DNA of 64,000 nucleotides from Noviherbaspirillum pedocola. GTDB lineage: Bacteria > Pseudomonadota > Gammaproteobacteria > Burkholderiales > Burkholderiaceae_D. The translations under genes and the position numbers were made by a program. Of the stretch, positions 57,895-64,000 are shown piece by piece. The notes below the pieces were generated by a model. The model saw nothing but the letters and a program-made list of their open reading frames with translations. It did no database searches and was not told the origin of the DNA. How positions within the stretch are numbered: the stretch's first letter is position 1; each line of letters opens with the position of its first letter. Location: positions 186,001-250,000 of the forward strand of contig NZ_JAEPBG010000009.1 of NCBI RefSeq assembly GCF_016632335.1, written 5' to 3'.

Positions 57895-58386
57895 ATGCAA
57901 GCAGTCGCCAGCGCAACCAGCGGCAATGACACCCGCAGCAATGAATACCTGGCCTTCAGGCTGGGGCAGGAAGAGTACGGCATCGACATCCTGAAGGTTC
58001 AGGAGATCCGCGGCTACGAAAGCGTGACGCGCATTGCGAACGCGCCGGAGTTCATCAAGGGTGTGATCAATCTGCGCGGCATCATCGTGCCGATCGTGGA
58101 CATGCGCATCAAGTTCGACCTGGGCGAGCCGACGTACGACCAGTTCACCGTAGTGATCATTCTGTCGATCGCTGGCCGGGTGATGGGCATGGTGGTCGAC
58201 AGCGTGTCGGACGTCACCACGCTGGAGCAGGAACAAATCAAGCCGGCGCCCGAGATGGGCACGGTGCTCAATACCGATTACCTGATCGGCCTGGGCACGC
58301 TGGGCGAACGCATGCTGATCCTCCTCGATATCGAGCGCCTGATGTCCTCAGACGAAATGGGTCTGATCGACAAGCTTGCTGCCTGA
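57895..58386 (+). CDS. cheW: Chemotaxis coupling protein CheW, copy 1
   Basis: 163 residues starting [12 protein letters not shown]; the CheW SH3-like fold begins [20 protein letters not shown] and continues with [38 protein letters not shown] and [14 protein letters not shown]. It links chemoreceptors to CheA. AAGGAGC precedes the ATG. About 425 bp of it are nearly identical to the next gene. No cheA is in the window. Confidence 0.95.
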   Translation: MQAVASATSGNDTRSNEYLAFRLGQEEYGIDILKVQEIRGYESVTRIANAPEFIKGVINLRGIIVPIVDMRIKFDLGEPTYDQFTVVIILSIAGRVMGMVVDSVSDVTTLEQEQIKPAPEMGTVLNTDYLIGLGTLGERMLILLDIERLMSSDEMGLIDKLAA

Positions 58387-59044
58387 GGCATGTGCGGCAG
58401 ATCGCGGCACCCGGCAAGCCTGCGCGTATAGCCATGCGCCGTGTTGCTTCGATCTGCGCCACCTTTTCCCGTCTAATTCCGGCTTTCTCTCCTCAAGACA
58501 CTCGCTAAGCTGTCGTTAATCTTTTCAACGCTCCCCGCGTCTCATGTAACGAATCTCAGGAAAGCTCATGCAACAGACCGTTCTGAACCCGAACAAGCAG
58601 GAATCCGCCGCTCCCTGCAATGAATACCTGGCTTTCAAGCTGGGGCAGGAAGAGTACGGCATCGACATCCTGAAGGTTCAGGAGATCCGCGGCTACGAAA
58701 GCGTGACGCGCATTGCCAACGCGCCGGAGTTCATCAAGGGTGTGATCAATCTGCGCGGCATCATCGTGCCGATCGTGGACATGCGCATCAAGTTCGACCT
58801 GGGCGAGCCGACGTACGACCAGTTCACCGTGGTGATCATCCTGTCGATCGCTAACCGGGTAGTGGGCATGGTGGTCGACAGCGTGTCGGACGTCACCACG
58901 CTGGAGCAGGAACAGATCAAGCCGGCGCCCGAGATGGGCACCGCGCTGAATACCGACTGCCTGATCGGCCTGGGCACGCTGGGCGAACGCATGCTGATCC
59001 TCCTCGATATCGAGCGCCTGATGTCTTCCGATGAAATGGGCTTG
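57941..59044 (+). repeat. Direct gene duplication: cheW1/cheW2 core
   Basis: 57941-58365 and 58620-59044 align base for base at an offset of 679, with about 21 mismatches by eye (about 95% identity). Outside these blocks, the first ~15 codons, the last few codons and the 181-bp spacer are unrelated. Confidence 0.9.
58493..58519 (+). promoter_or_regulatory. Weak sigma28-like promoter for cheW2
   Basis: TCAA (58493-58496), 15 bp, GTCGTTAA (58512-58519): 3 of 4 and 6 of 8 matches to the sigma28 consensus, 48 bp upstream of cheW2. Confidence 0.3.
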
Positions 59045-59059
59045 CTGCTGCAAGCCTGA
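58568..59059 (+). CDS. cheW: Chemotaxis coupling protein CheW, copy 2
   Basis: 163 residues starting [20 protein letters not shown]. The core differs from copy 1 at only about five residues (Arg/Lys, Gly/Asn, Met/Val, Val/Ala, Tyr/Cys) before the C-terminus, which ends GLLLQA rather than [18 protein letters not shown] precedes the ATG. It is 10 bp before the MCP gene, so this copy probably serves that receptor. Confidence 0.95.
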   Translation: MQQTVLNPNKQESAAPCNEYLAFKLGQEEYGIDILKVQEIRGYESVTRIANAPEFIKGVINLRGIIVPIVDMRIKFDLGEPTYDQFTVVIILSIANRVVGMVVDSVSDVTTLEQEQIKPAPEMGTALNTDCLIGLGTLGERMLILLDIERLMSSDEMGLLLQA

Positions 59060-59069
59060 GGAGCCTTCC

Positions 59070-60833
59070 ATGAATTTTGCCAATCTCACCGTACGCCAGC
59101 GACTGGTCATCGGTTTTTCCCTCGTCAATCTCCTGCTGTTGCTGGTGGCCGGCATGGGCATCTACAGCATGTCCGGCATGCAGGCGCGCATGACTCACAT
59201 CACCCGCTTCAACAACATGGAGGCGGCCAGGATCATCACGATGCGCGACAGCATCTACGACCGCATGATTGCCCTGCGCAATCTCGCATTGATGGAAGAG
59301 GAAGCGGACATGCGGCCCGAAGCCGAGCGCGTCGAGAAGCAGGCCGAGGCCTACGTAAAAGCAGAAACCGAGCTCAACGCCCTGTTCGCCAAGGACACCG
59401 GTCTTACAGCCAAGGAAAAGGAACTGATTGCGGCCATACGCGAGCAGCAGCAACTGGCTCAACCGCTCATCGAGCGCGCTGCGAAGGCCGGCCTGCGCAA
59501 TGATCGCGACAATGCCACCAACATCCTGATCAAGGAGCTGCGTCCGGTACAGCGTCGCTGGCTGGACCTGACGAACGATTTGCTGCAGTTCGAGAACCAG
59601 CTGTCGGCCGAAGAAATGGAAGCGTCGGACGCGGCCTATGCGAAGGCACGCACCGGCATGATCATTGCAGCCGTTTTTGCCATCCTGGTCGCGGTCGGCG
59701 CCGCATGGATCAATATTCGCCTGCTGCGTCGTCAGCTTGGCGGCGAACCGGCGTATGCCGCCGAAGTGGCGAATCGCATCGCCGGCGGCGACCTGACGAC
59801 CGAAGTGCAGGTGCAAGCCGGCGACAATGCCAGCCTGCTGTTCGCAATGCGCCGCATGCGTGATGAACTGGCCGGCATCGTTACCCAGGTGCGCCAGGGC
59901 GCCGAGGCCATCGCCAGCGGTTCGACACAGATCGCCACCGGCAACATGGACCTGTCCGCCCGCACCGAGCAGCAAGCCTCGTCGCTGGAAGAAACCGCTT
60001 CCTCGATGGAAGAACTGACCTCCACCGTCAGGCAGAACGCCGACAATGCCCGCCAGGCCAATGGCCTGGCCGTAGCCGCATCGGAAGTCGCCGAGCGCGG
60101 CGGCGCAGTGGTGTCGCAGGTGGTGGCCACGATGAACGATATCGATACCGCCTCGCGCCGCATCGCCGACATCATCGGCACCATCGACGGCATCGCCTTC
60201 CAGACCAATATCCTGGCGCTGAACGCCGCGGTCGAAGCCGCTCGCGCCGGTGAGCAAGGGCGCGGCTTTGCGGTGGTGGCTTCCGAAGTGCGCAGCCTGG
60301 CGCAACGCTCGGCGTCGGCCGCGCAGGAAATCAAGGGCCTGATCGGCGACTCGGTGGCCAAGGTCGATACCGGCAGCCAGCTGGTGAACCAGGCGGGCGC
60401 GACGATCGAGGAAGTGGTGCAGAGCGTGCGCCGGGTGACGGACATCATGGCCGAGATCACTGCAGCCAGCAGCGAGCAGAGCGCGGGCATCGAGCAGGTC
60501 AATGGCGCGGTCACGCAGATGGACGCGGTGACGCAGCAGAATGCCGCGCTGGTGGAAGAAGCCGCCGCTGCCGCTGGCAGCCTGCAGGAACAGGCAACGC
60601 AACTCTCGCGTGTCGTGGACTTCTTCCAGCTGTCCGCGCAGCACGCCGCCGCGCCGGCAACGAAGCAGCCGCCAGTGGCAAGCCTGCGGCGCGTTCCCGC
60701 CACGCCAGGCGTGCAAAGCAAGGAGACGCCTTCGAAGCCACATCGGATCGCCACCGCTCCCTCCACGCGCAGCGTGGCCGTATCGCGAAGCGCTGTTCCG
60801 GCTGCGGCCGGCGGCGATTGGGAAGAATTCTGA
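59070..60833 (+). CDS. Methyl-accepting chemotaxis protein
   Basis: 587 residues. Membrane helix 1 is about 11-33, a four-helix-bundle (4HB_MCP-like) sensory domain lies in the periplasm, helix 2 is about 196-217, then HAMP ([20 protein letters not shown]) and the signalling domain with the conserved hairpin tip ([20 protein letters not shown] near 375-395). The final residues DWEEF match the xWxxF docking pentapeptide for CheR/CheB. GAGGAG precedes the ATG. The ligand is unknown. An alternative start at 59031 lies inside cheW2 and is rejected. Confidence 0.95.
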   Translation: MNFANLTVRQRLVIGFSLVNLLLLLVAGMGIYSMSGMQARMTHITRFNNMEAARIITMRDSIYDRMIALRNLALMEEEADMRPEAERVEKQAEAYVKAETELNALFAKDTGLTAKEKELIAAIREQQQLAQPLIERAAKAGLRNDRDNATNILIKELRPVQRRWLDLTNDLLQFENQLSAEEMEASDAAYAKARTGMIIAAVFAILVAVGAAWINIRLLRRQLGGEPAYAAEVANRIAGGDLTTEVQVQAGDNASLLFAMRRMRDELAGIVTQVRQGAEAIASGSTQIATGNMDLSARTEQQASSLEETASSMEELTSTVRQNADNARQANGLAVAASEVAERGGAVVSQVVATMNDIDTASRRIADIIGTIDGIAFQTNILALNAAVEAARAGEQGRGFAVVASEVRSLAQRSASAAQEIKGLIGDSVAKVDTGSQLVNQAGATIEEVVQSVRRVTDIMAEITAASSEQSAGIEQVNGAVTQMDAVTQQNAALVEEAAAAAGSLQEQATQLSRVVDFFQLSAQHAAAPATKQPPVASLRRVPATPGVQSKETPSKPHRIATAPSTRSVAVSRSAVPAAAGGDWEEF

Positions 60834-60879
60834 ACCGGGACCTGCTGCGCGTTCGCATAGAACGCGCCGCCTTTGACAG

Positions 60880-62145
60880 ATGAACGCACTGCTGACTGAC
60901 CAATTGCCGCATGAAGCGCAAGACATCTATCTTGCGCGTCAACCCATCGTCGACCGCGGCAGGCAACTGCACGGCTTCGAACTGCTGTTCCGGGACGGAC
61001 GTTCAAACCGCGCGCACGTGGCATCGCATGCCGCGGCAACGTCCTCGGTGATCCTGCGCACGCTGTCGCAGTTCGGCATGGAAAGCGTGCTCGGCAGCAT
61101 GCCCGGTTTCATCAACTGTGACGCCGATTTCCTGATGAGCGACGCCATCGCGCTGCTGCCGGCGGACAAGGTCGTGCTCGAACTGCTGGAAACCACCGTC
61201 GCCAGCATCGAGGTGCAGCGTCGCTGCCTGGAATTGAAGGCGCAGGGCTATCGTTTCGCGCTCGATGACTTCAGCGGCGCCACCGATGACAACCGTGCCT
61301 TGTTGCCCATCGTCGATATCGTCAAGGTCGACGTATCGCTGCTGGACCCGGTGGGCCTGGACGCAGTAGCGCGCGAGCTGCGCGGCCTGAACGTGACCCG
61401 CGTGGCCGAAAAGATAGAAACCCATGCGCAGTTCGCGATGTGCGGCGAGCTGGGCTTTCACCTGTTCCAGGGCTTTCACTTCGCCCGGCCGCAGATCGTC
61501 GCGGGCCGGCAGTTGTCGCCGTCCCAGGCAGCGCTGATGGAAATGCTCGGCATGCTGCAGGGCGACGCCGACGTCCGCGACATCGAGGACGGTTTCAAGC
61601 GGCACCCGGCGCTGACGGTGGACCTGCTGCGCCTGGCCAACTCCGCGGCCTTTGGCATGCAGCAGCCGCTGCGCTCGATCGCCAACGCCGTGCTGATGCT
61701 CGGCCGTCGGCAGTTGCAGCGCTGGCTGATGCTGATGCTTCTGTCCGGAAGCGGTCGCGACGCGGGGCCGCGCCCGGCGCTGCTGCATCTCGGCGCCACG
61801 CGCGGCAAGCTGATGGAGTTGCTGATGCTGCGCGAGCCCGAACATGCGGCGGCCGCCGACAGCGCCTTCATCGTCGGCATCGTCTCGGTGATGGATGCGG
61901 TGCTCGGCCAGGACATGGCCACCATCATTGGCGCGCTCGGGCTGGCCGAGGAATTGCGCGCGGCCCTGCTGCGCCGCGAAGGCATGCTGGGCGCCGTGCT
62001 GCGGCTGGCCGAAGCGCTCGAAGAGCAGGATGGCGCCGCGGTATCGCGCTTTGTCGCCGACCGGGAAGACCGCGCCGTCGACATGCTGAACCATACCCAG
62101 GGCCAGGCGGTGGAATGGGCGAACCGCATCCTCATGGCGGCATGA
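60880..62145 (+). CDS. EAL-HDOD signalling protein (YuxH-like)
   Basis: 421 residues: an N-terminal EAL-type domain ([49 protein letters not shown]) and a C-terminal HDOD domain ([40 protein letters not shown] type). The EAL triplet itself is ELL and several metal ligands seem changed, so it is more likely a c-di-GMP-binding or inactive scaffold than a phosphodiesterase. Its place between mcp and cheB suggests a link between c-di-GMP and chemotaxis. Confidence 0.88.
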   Translation: MNALLTDQLPHEAQDIYLARQPIVDRGRQLHGFELLFRDGRSNRAHVASHAAATSSVILRTLSQFGMESVLGSMPGFINCDADFLMSDAIALLPADKVVLELLETTVASIEVQRRCLELKAQGYRFALDDFSGATDDNRALLPIVDIVKVDVSLLDPVGLDAVARELRGLNVTRVAEKIETHAQFAMCGELGFHLFQGFHFARPQIVAGRQLSPSQAALMEMLGMLQGDADVRDIEDGFKRHPALTVDLLRLANSAAFGMQQPLRSIANAVLMLGRRQLQRWLMLMLLSGSGRDAGPRPALLHLGATRGKLMELLMLREPEHAAAADSAFIVGIVSVMDAVLGQDMATIIGALGLAEELRAALLRREGMLGAVLRLAEALEEQDGAAVSRFVADREDRAVDMLNHTQGQAVEWANRILMAA

Positions 62146-62158
62146 AGGACTGAAACAG

Positions 62159-63271
62159 ATGAACGCGACATTGGCAGGCCGCCCAAGCGCGGCAAAGATA
62201 CGGGTGCTGGTGGTGGATGATTCCGCCCTGATACGCAGCGTGCTGAAGGAAATCATCGGCTCGCAGCCGGACATGGAAGTCGTCGGCGTGGCGCCGGATC
62301 CGATCGTGGCGCGCGAGATGATCCGCAAGCTCAATCCGGACGTGCTGACCCTCGATGTCGAGATGCCGAAGATGGACGGCCTGGACTTCCTGGAAAAGCT
62401 GATGCGGCTGCGGCCGATGCCGGTGGTGATGGTGTCCACGCTGACCGAGCGCGGCTCGGAGATCACGATGCGCGCGCTCGAACTCGGCGCGGTGGACTTC
62501 GTCACCAAGCCCAAGATTTCGATCTCCTCCGGCATGCAGGAGTACGCCGATACCATCGCCGACAAGATCCGCGCCGCCGCGCGTGCGCGCATCCGCCGCC
62601 AGGCGCCGGCCGCTGCCCCGACTGCGGCCGAGGCCGAGAGCAGGGTGCTGCCGACCTTGAAGAATCCGCTGACCTCGAGCGAAAAGCTGATCATCATCGG
62701 CGCCTCCACCGGCGGCACCGAAGCGATCAAGGAATTTCTGATGCAGATGCCTTCGGACTGTCCGGGCATTCTGATCGTGCAGCACATGCCCGAAGGCTTT
62801 ACCCGGTCCTTCGCGCAGCGCCTGGACAATCTGTGCCGCATCTCGGTGACCGAAGCCGTGCACGGCGAACGGGTTCTGCCGGGACATGCCTATCTCGCGC
62901 CGGGGCATTCGCATCTGCTGCTCGCGCGCAGCGGCGCGAACTACATGACCCAGCTCGACCAGGGCCCGCCGGTGAACCGCCATCGTCCATCGGTCGATGT
63001 GCTGTTCCGCTCAGCCGCCAGCCATGCGGGCAAGAACGCCGTGGGCGTGATCCTCACCGGCATGGGCAAGGATGGCGCGGCCGGCATGCTGGAGATGCGC
63101 GAAGCCGGCGCATGGAACGTGGCGCAGGATGAAGCGAGCTGCGTGGTGTTCGGCATGCCGCGCGAAGCAATCGCGGTCGGCGCCACGCACGAGGTCGGAC
63201 CGTTGAAGTCGCTGCCCGGCATGGTGCTGGAACATCTGCACCGGCATGGCGGCCGCTCGCTGCGCGTATGA
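62159..63271 (+). CDS. cheB: Chemotaxis protein-glutamate methylesterase CheB
   Basis: 370 residues. The receiver domain has the phospho-acceptor Asp66 ([13 protein letters not shown]) and Lys118 (FVTKPK). An Ala/Arg linker leads to the methylesterase domain with catalytic Ser183 ([12 protein letters not shown]), His209 ([10 protein letters not shown]) and Asp305 ([12 protein letters not shown]). It demethylates and deamidates chemoreceptors for adaptation. It starts 13 bp after the EAL-HDOD gene. No cheR is present in the window. Confidence 0.97.
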   Translation: MNATLAGRPSAAKIRVLVVDDSALIRSVLKEIIGSQPDMEVVGVAPDPIVAREMIRKLNPDVLTLDVEMPKMDGLDFLEKLMRLRPMPVVMVSTLTERGSEITMRALELGAVDFVTKPKISISSGMQEYADTIADKIRAAARARIRRQAPAAAPTAAEAESRVLPTLKNPLTSSEKLIIIGASTGGTEAIKEFLMQMPSDCPGILIVQHMPEGFTRSFAQRLDNLCRISVTEAVHGERVLPGHAYLAPGHSHLLLARSGANYMTQLDQGPPVNRHRPSVDVLFRSAASHAGKNAVGVILTGMGKDGAAGMLEMREAGAWNVAQDEASCVVFGMPREAIAVGATHEVGPLKSLPGMVLEHLHRHGGRSLRV

Positions 63272-63313
63272 AGCATTGATGAAAATTCGCAAGAGAGCCG
63301 CGCCAATCGTGGC

Positions 63314-63340
63314 TCAAGTTTGTAAAACCCCAGCCGATAT
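63314..63340 (+). promoter_or_regulatory. Sigma28 promoter for cheYZ
   Basis: TCAAGTTT (63314-63321), 11 bp, GCCGATAT (63333-63340): one mismatch in each half against TAAAGTTT-N11-GCCGATAA. It is 36 bp upstream of the cheY ATG. Confidence 0.7.
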
Positions 63341-63375
63341 AGCGTTATCGGTAACTAGACTCGATGGAGTGCAAC

Positions 63376-63774
63376 ATGCCTGATCCGAAAATGAAATTCC
63401 TGGTGGTCGACGACTTCTCCACCATGCGCCGCATCGTGCGCAACCTGCTGAAGGAACTCGGCTACAGCAACGTGGACGAGGCCGAAGACGGCCAGATGGC
63501 GCTGACCAAGCTGAAGAACGAGCAGTTCGACTTCGTCATCTCCGACTGGAACATGCCGGTGATGAGCGGCCTGGACATGCTCAAGGGCATCCGCGCCGAA
63601 CCGTCGCTGGCCAAGCTGCCAGTGCTGATGGTCACGGCCGAAGCGAAGAAGGAGAACATCATCGCCGCCGCCCAGGCCGGCGCTTCCGGCTACGTGGTCA
63701 AGCCGTTCACCGCCGCCACGCTGGACGAGAAGCTCGGCAAGATCTTCGAAAAGATGGACAAGGCGGGAGCCTGA
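63376..63774 (+). CDS. cheY: Chemotaxis response regulator CheY
   Basis: 132 residues starting [20 protein letters not shown]. The single receiver domain keeps Asp12/Asp13, phospho-acceptor Asp57 (VISDWNMP), Thr87 and Lys109, the same numbering as E. coli CheY. Phospho-CheY binds FliM to switch the flagellar motor. GGAG lies 7 bases before this ATG; an upstream ATG at 63364 lacks that site. Confidence 0.97.
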   Translation: MPDPKMKFLVVDDFSTMRRIVRNLLKELGYSNVDEAEDGQMALTKLKNEQFDFVISDWNMPVMSGLDMLKGIRAEPSLAKLPVLMVTAEAKKENIIAAAQAGASGYVVKPFTAATLDEKLGKIFEKMDKAGA

Positions 63775-63775
63775 G

Positions 63776-64000
63776 ATGACTGCAGAGCGGGTCGACGATA
63801 TCCCGGATACGTCCCGGACGCAGGACGAGCTGCTGACCCGCGTTGGCCACATGACGCGCGCGCTGCACGACAGCCTGCGCGGTCTCGGCTTCGACAAGCT
63901 GATCGCGCGCGCCGCGCATGACATTCCCGACGCGCGCGATCGGCTCGATTACGTCGCGCGCATGACCGAGCAGGCGGCGCAGCGGGTGCTGAATGCGACC
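63776..64000 (+). CDS. cheZ: Protein phosphatase CheZ, 5' part only
   Basis: The first 75 codons, running off the right edge without a stop. The ATG is one base after the cheY stop. The translation MTAERVDDIPDTSRTQDELL followed by RVGHMTRALHDSLRGLGFDK and DIPDARDRLDYVARMTEQAA matches the N-terminal helices of CheZ, which dephosphorylates CheY-P. Its catalytic Asp/Gln region lies beyond the window. Confidence 0.92.
   Translation, partial: MTAERVDDIPDTSRTQDELLTRVGHMTRALHDSLRGLGFDKLIARAAHDIPDARDRLDYVARMTEQAAQRVLNAT

Noticed and set aside
58917-60926. A 669-codon minus-strand frame opposite cheW2 and the MCP gene
   Set aside because: Antisense shadow with low-complexity His/Gly-rich translation; the plus-strand genes carry all recognised motifs.

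Overview
The window reads as chromosomal DNA of a GC-rich betaproteobacterium, most likely Burkholderiales and probably close to Oxalobacteraceae (Herbaspirillum/Noviherbaspirillum-like). The case rests on gene content: a standalone rsxB overlapping nth, the Gcr-type 'SpecificRecomb' membrane protein, a DUF1841 protein, a polyhydroxyalkanoate (PHA) kit (phaZ, phaP, a PHA granule-region protein), aat-bpt-pyrD neighbours, scpB-rluB, rimP-nusA-infB-rbfA-truB, and a chemotaxis cluster with cheZ. The placement is inference from gene families; no search was run.

Layout. 1-441: 5' part of parE (minus). 764-5596: two tandem paralogous genes (minus), each fusing a D-glutamate-cyclase-like (DUF4392-like) domain to an Asp/Glu-racemase domain; this is the most unusual locus. 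5947-8569: MoxR ATPase, GNAT acetyltransferase and VWA protein in one operon. 8695-17135: Gcr-like membrane protein, esterase, TPR protein, two small cytochromes c, DUF1841, rsxB-nth, PHA depolymerase. 17636-26970: 7Fe ferredoxin, NhaD-type antiporter, hydroxyacid dehydrogenase, PHA granule protein, small lipoprotein, FKBP, lipoprotein hydrolase, EI24 protein, CinA-N protein, DUF349 protein. 26999-28992: CesT-like secretion chaperone paired with an unknown multi-pass membrane protein, a possible orphan effector/chaperone pair. 29213-36534: phasin, a translationally coupled four-gene operon (deacetylase-like, EamA, thioesterase, nitroreductase), PbpG, and a divergent IclR regulator / FMN hydroxyacid oxidase pair. 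36610-41113: sulfate uptake, with the binding protein divergent from cysTWA and a frameshifted MFS transporter relic in between. 41163-45849: pyrD, the two N-degron transferases bpt and aat, amtB with a recognisable sigma54/NtrC promoter, and a Nudix hydrolase. 46089-48738: initiator tRNA, scpB, rluB. 49115-57650: rimP-nusA-infB-rbfA-truB behind a long leader with an intrinsic terminator, then REP-like repeats and typA. 57895-64000: chemotaxis operon with two nearly identical cheW genes, an MCP, an EAL-HDOD protein, cheB, cheY and the start of cheZ.

Functional threads. (1) Glutamate/nitrogen: the racemase-cyclase pair could take L-Glu through D-Glu to 5-oxoproline, and amtB shows nitrogen control. 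(2) Carbon storage: depolymerase, phasin and granule protein are spread over three loci. (3) Translation: a near-complete ribosome-maturation/initiation operon plus RluB, TypA and tRNA-fMet. (4) Motility: a CheW/MCP/CheB/CheY/CheZ module with sigma28-like promoters. No CRISPR array, prophage or insertion sequence was seen. Several long reading frames antisense to GC-rich genes are treated as shadows.
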